Assembly (NCBI GenBank): GCA_937952285.1
Contig: CALFZE010000021.1
Coordinates: 1 to 14,794 of the forward strand
DNA from: UBA2428 sp002343545
Lineage (GTDB): Bacteria; Bdellovibrionota; UBA2428
Length of the DNA: 14,794 bases
Reading direction: 5' to 3'
The stretch's first letter is position 1. Every line of letters starts with the position of its first letter. The notes beneath the pieces are model-generated. The model made no database searches. It saw only the letters and a list, made by a program, of their open reading frames with translations, and was not told the DNA's origin. The position numbers and the translations under genes were made by a program. Below are positions 5,876 through 13,632 of the stretch, one piece after another.

Positions 5876-6913
5876 ATGGCCAACGACGAATCGAGGTCCA
5901 CCCCTTCCCTCGTGGAGACGAGCGCCGAGATCGAGCGTCCCGACTACCGGGACCCGAACGGCGAGTACATCCCCGTGGTCGTCGACGGCATCCGCTCCGG
6001 TTTGCTCACCGAGTTCGATCTCTACACGAAAGTCACCAAAGACTTCTTCCTCGTGAAGCCGCGCAAGAGCGCCGTCACGAGCCTGCTCCTGCAACGGCTC
6101 GAGGGCCGCACGCCCTACGTCTACATCCGCGCCGCGGACGGCGAGCGCTACTTCGCTTCGGTCGACCAGAATCTCGAGCAGATCGTGAAGAATCCTTCGC
6201 TCGGCCTGCGCGAAAAGGCCGCGCTGCTGACGGACTACGCCGTGGGCGTCGTCGAAAAGCTCTTCTCGGATCCGGGCAACCCCGGCACCTTGAACTCCGC
6301 CAAGAACTTCACGCAGAATTGCGTGCAGTACATCGCCAGCAACCGACAGGCGTTCCTGCACCTGGTCGAGCTCTCGAGCCACGATCACTACACCTACGCC
6401 CATTCCGTCGGCGTGGCGGCCTACACGATCGCCCTCGCGGGCGAGATGGGCTCGACGGAACCGGCCGCCCTGGCCGACGCCGGCCTCGCCGGCTTCCTGC
6501 ACGACATCGGCAAGTCCATGGTCGATCCGGGCATCATCAACAAAAAGGGTCCCCTCAACGAAGAAGAGTGGGTCCAGATGAAGAAGCATCCCGAGCTCGG
6601 CGCCGAGATCCTGCGCCGGCACAAGAACCTCAATCCGATCATCGTGCTGGCGGCCGAAGGCCACCACGAGAACCTCACGGGCACGGGCTATCCGCGCGGC
6701 GTCGTCGCCAAGTCGCTCGATCCGCTCGTGCAGGTCATCAGCCTGGCGGACGCCTTCTCGGCGCTCACCACCAAGCGCAGCTACTCGAATCCGCGCGACT
6801 CCAAGGCCGCGCTCATGCTGATGAAAGACAACCTCAAGACGAAGTTCGACCCCGAGATGTTCCGGCGCTTCGTGCTGCTCTTCCTCGATCCGAACAAACG
6901 CCAGGCCGCCTAG
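5876..6913 (+). CDS. HD-GYP domain protein, probable cyclic-di-GMP phosphodiesterase or degenerate relative
   Basis: A 345-aa cytoplasmic protein. The N-terminal domain (about 30-100) opens YIPVVVDGIRSGLLTEFDLY and recalls the domain preceding HD-GYP modules in Bdellovibrio-type proteins. The HD-GYP domain spans about 160-340. Seen residues: HDHYTYAHS (169-177), HD of HDIGK (H209, D210, K213), H238, H263-H264-E265, G271-Y272-P273 and D292. The metal-binding set therefore looks complete. The signature normally reads HHE-x-x-D-G-x-G-Y-P; here it is HHENLTGTGYP, with Thr in place of the Asp. The family hydrolyses cyclic-di-GMP, but the substitution leaves room for altered activity or a sensor role. 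The gene diverges from the FliL-like gene. Its ATG has no clear Shine-Dalgarno. Confidence 0.88.
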   Translation: MANDESRSTPSLVETSAEIERPDYRDPNGEYIPVVVDGIRSGLLTEFDLYTKVTKDFFLVKPRKSAVTSLLLQRLEGRTPYVYIRAADGERYFASVDQNLEQIVKNPSLGLREKAALLTDYAVGVVEKLFSDPGNPGTLNSAKNFTQNCVQYIASNRQAFLHLVELSSHDHYTYAHSVGVAAYTIALAGEMGSTEPAALADAGLAGFLHDIGKSMVDPGIINKKGPLNEEEWVQMKKHPELGAEILRRHKNLNPIIVLAAEGHHENLTGTGYPRGVVAKSLDPLVQVISLADAFSALTTKRSYSNPRDSKAALMLMKDNLKTKFDPEMFRRFVLLFLDPNKRQAA

Positions 6914-6917
6914 CGAG

Positions 6918-6941
6918 GCGCGCCGCTACTTCAGGGCGCGC
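6918..6941. terminator. Possible hairpin between convergent genes
   Basis: GCGCGCC (6918-6924) and GGCGCGC (6935-6941) can form a 7-bp GC-only stem with a 10-nt loop, located just after the HD-GYP stop and spanning the stop of the convergent hydrolase. No T-run follows on either strand, so intrinsic termination is uncertain. Confidence 0.3.
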
Positions 6942-9070
6942 TTATCGAGGCCGCCGAAACTCCACGTCTCGCGGGCGCCCGAATCGTACTCGACGCTCAT
7001 CGACTCGCCCTGCCCCATGGCGCGGAACTCCTTCTCGCGCACGGTGAAGATCATCCGCCGGAGCCCGCTTCCCGAGACGTAGCGACTGCGCAGGACTTTG
7101 CGGCGTCCCACCTTCAGGACGATAAGGTCGTCTCGCACGGGGAACTTCGCGTCGCTTTCGAGCTCGATCTCGACGACGGGTTCACGGCGGGATTCTCCCG
7201 GCCCCGACACGCGTCGCAATCCCACGACCCGGTTCTTGGCGAAGCCGTGCCGCACGGGCGGACGCGCCCGGCGCGCGATGCCCGGGTAACGCCGCGGCGC
7301 GGGCACGCGACGCGCGGACTCGAGGCGCCCGGGCGCCCAAGGCGCGTCGAGCGCTCCCCGGCCGAAGGAGCGCGCGAGACGAACGTTCGCGAGATGAAGG
7401 GAGCCCTCGGTATCGGGATCGAAGCTCAGGCGCAGCGAACTCACCTGACCCAGATCGACGCCGCTGAAGGCGGCGAGCGGGATGCGGATCGTCTGGAGGG
7501 TGTGCGCGAATTGATGCGCCGGCCCCACGATTTCGGCGAAGTCACTCGTGCGCACCGCCTTCGAAGCGTTGCCCGAAGCATCGATGAGCTCGACCGAAAA
7601 CACGGTCGGCGGCGCCGAAGCACCCATGTTCGTCGTGCGGCCGACGCGGAACTCGAGGACGCGGTATTCTCCGAAGTCGCGTCCCAGCCGACCCGCGGCC
7701 CACGCGGTTTCGAAGCTCGCGCCTTTCGGAGAGCTCTTCCACTCGAGCTTGGCGGCGCGGCCCCCGCCCGGGAGCGAAAGGTGCATCGTCGTCAGATTCC
7801 GGAGGACGTGCGGCAGCCCCGCCGAGGAAATCCCTTTGGCGCGGTCAAACTCCTCGAGCGAGTGGCTTTCCTCGAAGCTCGGCGAAACGCTGAAGTCCCG
7901 CTCGACCCGCGTCGTGGCGCTCAGGACCTTCGGCAACGGAATGAGGGGATTGAAGACCTGGTTGAAGCTCGCCTCCTGCGGCGTGCCCAGCTGCCCGCGG
8001 AAGAATGCCGGGAGGCTCGCGAGCGCGACCCGCTGTTGCTCGACGGAGCCCGGCGCGGCCGGAAAGATCGCCGTGTGCTCGTAGCAGCTGTCGGAATCGC
8101 TCTCCTGCCACTCGGTGTTGAAGAAGTTGTGGTTGGCACCCCACACCATCTGCAGGGATTTTTGCGCCTCGGGGCGCTCGCCCTTCTTCATGAGCATGCG
8201 CTCGTAAGGGTAGCGTCCCTCGAGCCCCGACACGTCGCCGTCGCACATCGGGAGAAGTTGGTTCCACGCGACGCCGTCGGCGTCGAGCACGCGCGACGTC
8301 TGTCCGTCCACGGCGCCGATCTCGAAGATGGCCTTGATCTGCAAGCGCGGAATCACGCGCGGCCAAGCGCTGCCCGCGTCGTTGAAGAGATTCAGCGCGG
8401 CGCGCACGCCCTCGCCTCCGCGCGAGTGTCCCATGAGGCCCACCGAGCCCATGTCGATGCGACCGACGAAACCGGCGTTCCCGACGCCGAGACTCGCGGG
8501 CGCGCCGCCCGAGCGGCTCCACTCGCTCCACATCCGCAGGTGCTTCAGCACGAGGCGACCGCGCGCCAGGTTCAGCCCGAAGTCGTCGTCGTTGCCGCTT
8601 CCGCAGGTGATACCGCGGTTCGCGTTGATCGAGGCGACGACGTAGCCCCACGACGCCAGGTTCTTCGCGAGGTAGGCGTAACCCAAATGGTTGGGAACGA
8701 CGACGCTACCGTCGGGGCAAGTTCCCGTATCGGTGTACTCGCAGCCGTCATCTTGGCGAGGGTTCGCCCCTTGCCCGCAGGTGGCGTGGTTGCCGTGCAA
8801 GAAGAGGATGAGGGGCCGCGGCTTCCCTCCCAAGCTCGCAGGTCGATAAACGGCCGCCCAAACTTCCGTGGGCACATCGGCCAGCACGTCGGGATCGACG
8901 CCCGCCTCGAAACGGTACTCCGCTTCGGTGACCGCGTAGGGCCCCGGCAGCGTCGAATCCGGAGCCTCCAGCCCCAAGGATGCCCACACGGCCGCGAGGG
9001 GCGAAAAGACGACCAAGAACATCGAGGCACGCAGGTAAGACGACCAACGATCAATCATGCCGTGCGTCAT
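6926..9070 (-). CDS. Large secreted alpha/beta hydrolase (putative esterase/lipase type)
   Basis: A 714-aa exported protein: signal peptide near residues 1-31 (core SMFLVVFSPLAAVWA), a catalytic alpha/beta-hydrolase domain (about 45-360) and a C-terminal region (about 370-714) with beta-rich character and a very basic segment. Seen motifs: oxyanion-side LHGNHATC (91-98), nucleophile elbow GHSRGGEG (214-221, Ser216), a CDGDVSG segment (276-282, candidate acid) and GANHNFFNTEW (311-321, candidate His314). Six cysteines (98, 110, 118, 156, 276, 329) all lie in the catalytic part, suggesting disulfides. The substrate is unknown. The ATG at 9070 has GGGGAAGG just upstream; a GTG at 9109 or the ATG at 9058 are alternatives, the latter giving a tighter signal peptide. 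It is a single gene facing the HD-GYP gene. Confidence 0.85.
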   Translation of the reverse strand: MTHGMIDRWSSYLRASMFLVVFSPLAAVWASLGLEAPDSTLPGPYAVTEAEYRFEAGVDPDVLADVPTEVWAAVYRPASLGGKPRPLILFLHGNHATCGQGANPRQDDGCEYTDTGTCPDGSVVVPNHLGYAYLAKNLASWGYVVASINANRGITCGSGNDDDFGLNLARGRLVLKHLRMWSEWSRSGGAPASLGVGNAGFVGRIDMGSVGLMGHSRGGEGVRAALNLFNDAGSAWPRVIPRLQIKAIFEIGAVDGQTSRVLDADGVAWNQLLPMCDGDVSGLEGRYPYERMLMKKGERPEAQKSLQMVWGANHNFFNTEWQESDSDSCYEHTAIFPAAPGSVEQQRVALASLPAFFRGQLGTPQEASFNQVFNPLIPLPKVLSATTRVERDFSVSPSFEESHSLEEFDRAKGISSAGLPHVLRNLTTMHLSLPGGGRAAKLEWKSSPKGASFETAWAAGRLGRDFGEYRVLEFRVGRTTNMGASAPPTVFSVELIDASGNASKAVRTSDFAEIVGPAHQFAHTLQTIRIPLAAFSGVDLGQVSSLRLSFDPDTEGSLHLANVRLARSFGRGALDAPWAPGRLESARRVPAPRRYPGIARRARPPVRHGFAKNRVVGLRRVSGPGESRREPVVEIELESDAKFPVRDDLIVLKVGRRKVLRSRYVSGSGLRRMIFTVREKEFRAMGQGESMSVEYDSGARETWSFGGLDKRALK

Positions 9071-9146
9071 AGCCTTCCCCAACGCTGAGACCAGTGAAAT
9101 CGCCTCCACGACCCCGAAGCCTCAAAGGTCAGCCGATTTCAAATAG

Positions 9147-9173
9147 CCCGGGACGAGCGGAACTCGTGTCGGG
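9147..9173 (-). terminator. Possible imperfect terminator hairpin after the holin-like gene
   Basis: Five nucleotides past the stop at 9178 the minus strand can fold CCCG-AC-ACGAG, loop TTCCG, CTCGT-CC-CGGG: 4 bp, a 2x2 internal loop and 5 bp. It is followed by CTATTTG and not a U-run. It would end the pgpH-ybeY-prfB operon, but evidence is weak. Confidence 0.3.
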
Positions 9174-9177
9174 CGGC

Positions 9178-9525
9178 CTAGCGCAACCCGGCGGCGAGCC
9201 AGTAGATCAACGCGCTCACGATCGAGAGCAGAACGCCCCCGCCGATGGCGGAAAGCCAGGATTCGATCTCGAAGCCGGGGGTCAGCGCCGCGCAAACCTT
9301 CAGCACGATCGCGTTCACCACCAGCGTGAAAAGCCCGAGCGTCAGGAGGTTGAGCGGAATGGCCAGGAACATCAAAAGCGGCCGCAAGACGGCGTTCGCC
9401 AGGCCGATCACGACCGCAGCCAGAAGCGCCTTCCCAAAGCCGTCGACCTTGAAGCCCGGCAGGATATAGGCGACCGCCACCAAGGCGACGGCCGACACGA
9501 ACCAGTGCGCGATCATCGTCTGCAT
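9178..9525 (-). CDS. Small integral membrane protein, YvlD / phage holin family IV-like
   Basis: A 115-aa protein, almost wholly hydrophobic, with about four membrane segments (roughly residues 6-23, 32-48, 54-79 and 92-113). The pattern ILPGFKVDGFGKALLAAVVIGLANAVLRPLL, then a IPLNLLTLGLFTLVVNAIVL block, is characteristic of the YvlD/holin-family-IV group, common in bacterial chromosomes and of unknown function. Despite the family name there is no phage context, and a lysis role should not be assumed. The ATG at 9525 has GGAAGGAG 5 nt upstream, in the 14 nt after the prfB stop, so it is the last gene of the pgpH-ybeY-prfB operon. Confidence 0.8.
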   Translation of the reverse strand: MQTMIAHWFVSAVALVAVAYILPGFKVDGFGKALLAAVVIGLANAVLRPLLMFLAIPLNLLTLGLFTLVVNAIVLKVCAALTPGFEIESWLSAIGGGVLLSIVSALIYWLAAGLR

Positions 9526-9539
9526 CTCGACTCCTTCCG

Positions 9540-10713
9540 TTAAACGTCGTCGCCCGCTTCGCCGGGCGCGAGCAGCTCGCCGCTCGAGGCCTTCATGAGG
9601 TAACCCTCGATGAAGCCCTGCAGATCCCCGTTCAAAACCTTGTCCACGGCGCTCGTTTGGATGCCCGTGCGGACGTCCTTCACGAGCTGGTAGGGCTGCA
9701 GGACGTAGTTCCGGATCTGCGATCCCCAAGAAATCTGCTTCTTCTCCGAGTTCGCCTTGTCGATCTCGGCCTGGCGCTTCTCGAGTTCGATTTCGTAGAG
9801 TCGCGCTTTGAGCATCTTCATGGCCTTCGCCCGGTTTTGGATCTGCGAGCGCTCGGCTTGGCAGGCCACGACCACGCCGCTCGGCATGTGGGTGATCCGC
9901 ACGGCCGATTCCGTCTTGTTGACGTGCTGGCCGCCGGCGCCGCCGGCGCGGAAGGTGTCGACCTTCAAGTCTTCGGTCCGGATCTCGATTTCGATGTCGT
10001 CGTCGACGATCGGGAACGCGTAAACGGAGCAGAAGCTCGTGTGTCGGCGCGCGTTCGAGTCGAAGGGCGAAATCCGCACGAGACGATGCACGCCGTTCTC
10101 GGCCTTGAGGTGCCCGTAAGCAAACTCGCCCGTGACCTCGAAGGTCACCGAGCGGTAACCCGCGCCGTCGCCTTCCGTGAAGTCCACGACGTTCGTCCTG
10201 TAACCCCGGTCCGAGCAGTACTTGCTGTACATGCGCGCGAGCATGCCCGCCCAGTCGCAGGCTTCCGTGCCGCCCGCGCCCGCGTTCACGCTCAGGAAGC
10301 AGTCCGCCCCGTCCATCTGGCCCGAAAGCATCTTTTGGAGCTCGATCTTGCGTAGCGACCCGTCGGCGCCGCGGATGGCGTCGTGGACTTCCTGCACCGA
10401 GGAGTCGTCGAATTCGCCCATCTCGCGCGCGAGTTCGATCAAAGTGCGAGCGTCGTCCAAGCGACGGCTGACGTCCTTGACCGGCGAGAGCAATCCTTCG
10501 ATTTGCTTTTTCTCCTTGAGCAGCTTGGCCGACTTGAAGGCGTCGTTCCAAAAGCTCGGGTCGGTTTCGAGCGCGGAGATCTCGTCGAAGCGATGTTGAC
10601 GTCCGGGGACGTCAAAGCGACCTCCGGAGCAGATCGAGGCGCCCGTCGAGCTCCTTCACGAAGTCGACGAGTTCACGGGGATTACGGGGCAGCTCTACGG
10701 GCAGTTCGGCCAT
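9540..10713 (-). CDS. prfB: Peptide chain release factor 2 (RF2), read through a +1 programmed frameshift
   Basis: Release factor for UGA and UAA stops. The gene is in two frames: ATG 10713 to CTT 10617-10615 (33 codons), then TGA (10614-10612). A +1 shift at CTT-T continues as GAC to the TAA at 9540, giving 390 aa in all (E. coli RF2 is about 365). In the joined protein the stop-recognition tripeptide SPF is at 215-217 (VRISPFDSNARRH) and the catalytic GGQ at 260-262 (GAGGQHVNKTES). Ala occupies the site equivalent to E. coli residue 246. The joined N-terminal region (DEISALETDPSFWND) matches RF2 domain 1, which confirms that both frames are used. The ATG lies 32 nt inside the end of ybeY and has no Shine-Dalgarno; a promoter sits just upstream. 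Confidence 0.95.
10611..10625 (-). promoter_or_regulatory. RF2 autoregulatory +1 frameshift site
   Basis: Read on the minus strand: GGAGG (10625-10621), TCG, CTT, TGA, C. This is the classical prfB recoding element: an internal Shine-Dalgarno-like sequence 3 nt before the slippery CTT and an in-frame TGA in the poor context TGAC. Low RF2 slows termination at this UGA and favours the shift to the RF2 frame, so RF2 controls its own level. Confidence 0.95.
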
Positions 10714-11230
10714 GGGGCGCTTTTATAGACAAGAGCGCCTGCCGCGACAACCGCCTTTGGAGTTCTTTCATCCGGTCCGCGCGCGCCTTCGACACGCCCA
10801 CGTGATCGAGCCCCAGCAGGTGTAAAAGCCCGTGCGCGAGCACTTCGGCCAGTTCCGCCTCGGGCTTGCGCTTCACGCGACGCGCGGCGCGCAGCACCGT
10901 GGGATAGGCGATCACGAGATCGCCGAGCGAAAGCTCGCCGGCCAGCGCGGCCAACTCCGGCTCGGGCTGCTCGCGCGAAGGGAAGCTCAGGACGTCGGTC
11001 GTCTTGTCGAGACGACGGAACTCGCGATGGATCCGGCGCATTTCCGCGTCGCCGCAGAAGTGCAGGGCCACGCAGCTCGGCGTCTCGCCCAGGATCTCGC
11101 ACGTCTCCCTCCACTCCGGCAGGCGCTTGAGCTCGACCGCGAGCGAGCGCACGAAGCGCTTGAGCGAAGCAGGCGTCATCGGCAGGTCGCCGGACAGGCG
11201 GGGTTCTTCGAAACTCAGGTCGAGGCGCAT
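10682..11230 (-). CDS. ybeY: Endoribonuclease / rRNA maturation factor YbeY
   Basis: Metal-dependent endoribonuclease involved in 16S rRNA 3'-end maturation and ribosome quality control; 182 aa. The zinc-binding signature H-x3-H-x5-H is intact as HGLLHLLGLDH (H133, H137, H143), and the conserved RLDKTTDVLSFP stretch is at 73-84, with GDLVIAYP at 103-110. The C-terminal tail (about 165-182, basic) runs past the family core and overlaps the start of prfB by 32 nt. The start ATG at 11230 has AGAAGG 8 nt upstream, overlapping the pgpH stop; the gap to pgpH is 12 bp. The pgpH-ybeY order is common in bacteria. Confidence 0.95.
   Translation of the reverse strand: MRLDLSFEEPRLSGDLPMTPASLKRFVRSLAVELKRLPEWRETCEILGETPSCVALHFCGDAEMRRIHREFRRLDKTTDVLSFPSREQPEPELAALAGELSLGDLVIAYPTVLRAARRVKRKPEAELAEVLAHGLLHLLGLDHVGVSKARADRMKELQRRLSRQALLSIKAPHGRTARRAAP
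10722..10750 (-). promoter_or_regulatory. prfB promoter inside the 3' end of ybeY
   Basis: On the minus strand TTGTCG (10750-10745, 4 of 6), a 17-bp spacer, then TATAAA (10727-10722, 5 of 6). The -10 ends 8 nt before the prfB ATG, so the expected start of transcription is at or within about two bases of the ATG. This would free prfB from the upstream operon and yield a leaderless mRNA. Confidence 0.6.
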
Positions 11231-11242
11231 CGTCGTGACCTT

Positions 11243-13582
11243 CTAGCGGTTTCCGAACTTCGCGACACGGTCGTTCGGAGGCGGGAGGTCTTTTTCTTGG
11301 TCGGGGTACTGGATGCGGTTGTGGTGGATGCCGAGCAAGATACGGATGAAGGATTGCGCGACGAGGTGCAGATCGCGGATCGTGATGTCGGCCTCGTCCA
11401 GCAGTCCCTCGTTGAGCGCCTTCTGGAAGATCTTGTTCACCATGCCCTCGAGACGCGCGGGCGTCGGATCGATGAGCGAGCGCGTCGCCGCCTCGCAGGA
11501 ATCGGCGAGCGCGAGGATCGCGCTTTCCCGCGTCTGCGGCTTCGGCCCCGGGTAACGGTAGTCTTCCTCGCGAACCTCGTCGGGCGAGATCGGCGACTCG
11601 GGGCGCGCGGCCTCCTGCTTGGCCTTGTTGTAGAAGAAGCTCACGAGCGAGTTGCCGTGGTGTTCTTCGATGAAGTCGATGATGGCCCGGCCGAGCTTAT
11701 GGCTCTCGGCCATCGCGCGGCCCTCGCGCACGTGCGAGATGATGATCTTCGCCGACAGCTGCGGTTTCGCGTTCTCGTGCGGATTCACGCCGTTCTGCTG
11801 GTTCTCCACGAAGTAGTCGGCGCGGCCGATCTTGCCGATGTCGTGGTAGTAAGCCCCGACGCGCGTGAGCAAGGCATTCGCGCCCACCGCCTCGCAGGCG
11901 GCCTCGGAAAGCGAGCCCACCACGATGGAATGGTGGTAGGTGCCGGGCGCCTTGACCACGAGCTCGCGCAAGACGGGATGGTCCATGCGGGCGAGCTCGA
12001 GCAGCTTCAGGTCCGTCGTGTAATCCAGCACGCCCTCGAGGATCGGCGTGAGCACGAGCGTGATCGCGGCCGACAGCCATCCCCCGATGAGCCCCGCGAC
12101 GAAGGTCCAGACCAGCGCGACGAATCCCGTCGACGCCTCGGTTTCGCCGGCGAGCGGCGTCTTGCCGCCCCAGGCCCCCAAGAGCGCCGCGGCCATGACC
12201 GCGCACGCGAGCGCCGTCTTGAGGCCGGCCGTGTAGAGCGCCCCGCGCGTCTTGCACTGCCCGAGCGCGACGGAGCCCACGAGGCAGGCGAGCAGAACGT
12301 AGAGCCCGTAGAGCGCCGCCTTCTCCACGAGCAGCACCGTGGCGAGACTGAAGAGCAGCGAGAAGATCACGGTGAGCGACGGCGAGAGCAAGAGACGCAG
12401 GATCATCGCGGGCGCCGCGACCGGGATCATGAACAGAAAGAACGCGAGGGGAAAAGAGCTGAAGCGCTCGGCTAGGATGTCCACCTGGAAGACGAGCGTG
12501 AGCTTCTGCGCGGCGACCGAAACGAGCAGGAACACCGCGGCGACCGCGACGTCCTTGCGGCGTGCGAGCGTGGCCGGGAACTGACGGCGCAGGAACCCGA
12601 CGCCGAGCCAAAGCGCGATCGCCAGGAAGATCCCCTCCAAGAGGAGGCCCCGGAACGAGCCCCCGTCCGTGCGTTGCTTCGAAAGCGCCAGCAGCACCTG
12701 CGCCGTGCGCTTCGACACCCGCTCGCCGTCGCGCACGAGGACCTCGCCCTTGTCGAGGCGGTGGAAGATCGGGCGCACCTCGGCGGCCGCCTTGTCCCGA
12801 CGGGTCTTCGTTTCATCCTCGTCCGCCAGGAGGTTCGGACGCAGCAGACGCAGCTGAAGGTCGGCCAGGAGTTTACGCTCCTTCGCGTCCAGCTTGCGCC
12901 AGAGCGAGTTCGGCAGCGCGCTTCCCGTCCGCAGCCCCTGCTGCAGGCGGGCCTTCGCGTCTTCCAAGCTCTGGATCTGGCCGAACTCGCGCGCCAAGCC
13001 GGAGCGGGACTGCCGATTGCGGAGATCCACGATCTCGATGTTTTCCTCACCCTTCGGCGGGACGGCCACGAGATAACGATCCCAAAGCTCCCCGTAAAGG
13101 GCTTGGAACGACGCTTCGAACGCGGGATGGCGGGCGTACTTCTCAACGACGCGGAACTCGTCCGCGGAAACGTCGACGCCCAAGGCGCCCGCGAAAGCCG
13201 GCCGCTTGGCGTCCGCCCTCATCGCGGCGAGCGCGCCCTTCCACACGGTCGCCGTCCGCGCCAAGGCGCTCGAGTCGAATTCGTAGACGGAGGGAACCTT
13301 CGCCTGAAGCTCGGCGCGGCGGGCTTCGGTCGCGTCGACGTCCTGAATCTCGATGCTCCGGTGGACGCGCAAGGTGCGCGGCGAAAGCTCGCCTTCCTTC
13401 AGCACGAGTCCGGGCCCGCCGCTCTCGTGGCGAACCATGAGGATGAGAAAAATCGAAAGCACGAGACAGACCGCGACTTCGCCGACGATCCGGGTCGCCT
13501 CGAGGTCGAGGACGCGCGTCAGCAGACGTTGGAAACGCCCGCCCCCGAGATCGGAGAATCGCCCTGGTCCCGATGCTTTCAT
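11243..13582 (-). CDS. pgpH: PgpH/YqfF-type 7TM-HD phosphohydrolase (probable cyclic-di-AMP phosphodiesterase)
   Basis: Inner-membrane protein of 779 aa with the full family layout: one N-terminal membrane segment (33-51), an extracytoplasmic 7TMR-HDED domain (about 55-310), a block of about seven membrane segments (312-515) and a cytoplasmic HD domain (about 545-745). HD residues seen: HHS (550-552), HD of YYHDIGK (H580, D581), the NGVNPHENAKPQLSAKIII block (597-615) with HV at 617-618, EEHHG (639-643) and D694. PgpH homologues hydrolyse cyclic-di-AMP. Whether this organism makes that nucleotide is not shown here. The start ATG at 13582 has AGGAGG 5 nt upstream. It heads the pgpH-ybeY-prfB-holin-like run and diverges from mazG. 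Confidence 0.93.
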   Translation of the reverse strand: MKASGPGRFSDLGGGRFQRLLTRVLDLEATRIVGEVAVCLVLSIFLILMVRHESGGPGLVLKEGELSPRTLRVHRSIEIQDVDATEARRAELQAKVPSVYEFDSSALARTATVWKGALAAMRADAKRPAFAGALGVDVSADEFRVVEKYARHPAFEASFQALYGELWDRYLVAVPPKGEENIEIVDLRNRQSRSGLAREFGQIQSLEDAKARLQQGLRTGSALPNSLWRKLDAKERKLLADLQLRLLRPNLLADEDETKTRRDKAAAEVRPIFHRLDKGEVLVRDGERVSKRTAQVLLALSKQRTDGGSFRGLLLEGIFLAIALWLGVGFLRRQFPATLARRKDVAVAAVFLLVSVAAQKLTLVFQVDILAERFSSFPLAFFLFMIPVAAPAMILRLLLSPSLTVIFSLLFSLATVLLVEKAALYGLYVLLACLVGSVALGQCKTRGALYTAGLKTALACAVMAAALLGAWGGKTPLAGETEASTGFVALVWTFVAGLIGGWLSAAITLVLTPILEGVLDYTTDLKLLELARMDHPVLRELVVKAPGTYHHSIVVGSLSEAACEAVGANALLTRVGAYYHDIGKIGRADYFVENQQNGVNPHENAKPQLSAKIIISHVREGRAMAESHKLGRAIIDFIEEHHGNSLVSFFYNKAKQEAARPESPISPDEVREEDYRYPGPKPQTRESAILALADSCEAATRSLIDPTPARLEGMVNKIFQKALNEGLLDEADITIRDLHLVAQSFIRILLGIHHNRIQYPDQEKDLPPPNDRVAKFGNR

Positions 13583-13583
13583 C

Positions 13584-13612
13584 TTGCCTCCTATTTCGGC
13601 TCTTTTTAGGCT
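13584..13612 (+). promoter_or_regulatory. Putative mazG promoter
   Basis: TTGCCT (13584-13589, 4 of 6), 17-bp spacer, TAGGCT (13607-13612, TAnnnT form). Transcription would start near 13619, just before GGGAGG (13621-13626), which lies 6 nt ahead of the TTG start. The -35 overlaps the pgpH Shine-Dalgarno on the other strand. Confidence 0.4.
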
Positions 13613-13632
13613 GAGGCTTAGGGAGGCCTTTT

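Noticed and set aside
7247..9088. 613-codon open frame on the plus strand
   Set aside because: It is antisense to the secreted hydrolase with clear catalytic motifs; the product is Arg/His/Glu-rich with no recognisable domain.
9178..9525. Prophage remnant suggested by the holin-like protein
   Set aside because: The family is common in chromosomes and there are no phage genes, integrase or attachment repeats nearby. The gene shares an operon with prfB.
9178..10551. A single 457-codon minus-strand frame covering prfB and the holin-like gene
   Set aside because: Only the last 115 codons are real (the membrane protein with its own Shine-Dalgarno). The upstream part is an out-of-frame reading of prfB.
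10832..12475. 547-codon open frame on the plus strand
   Set aside because: It is antisense to ybeY and pgpH; the composition is a shadow of those coding frames, with no start context.
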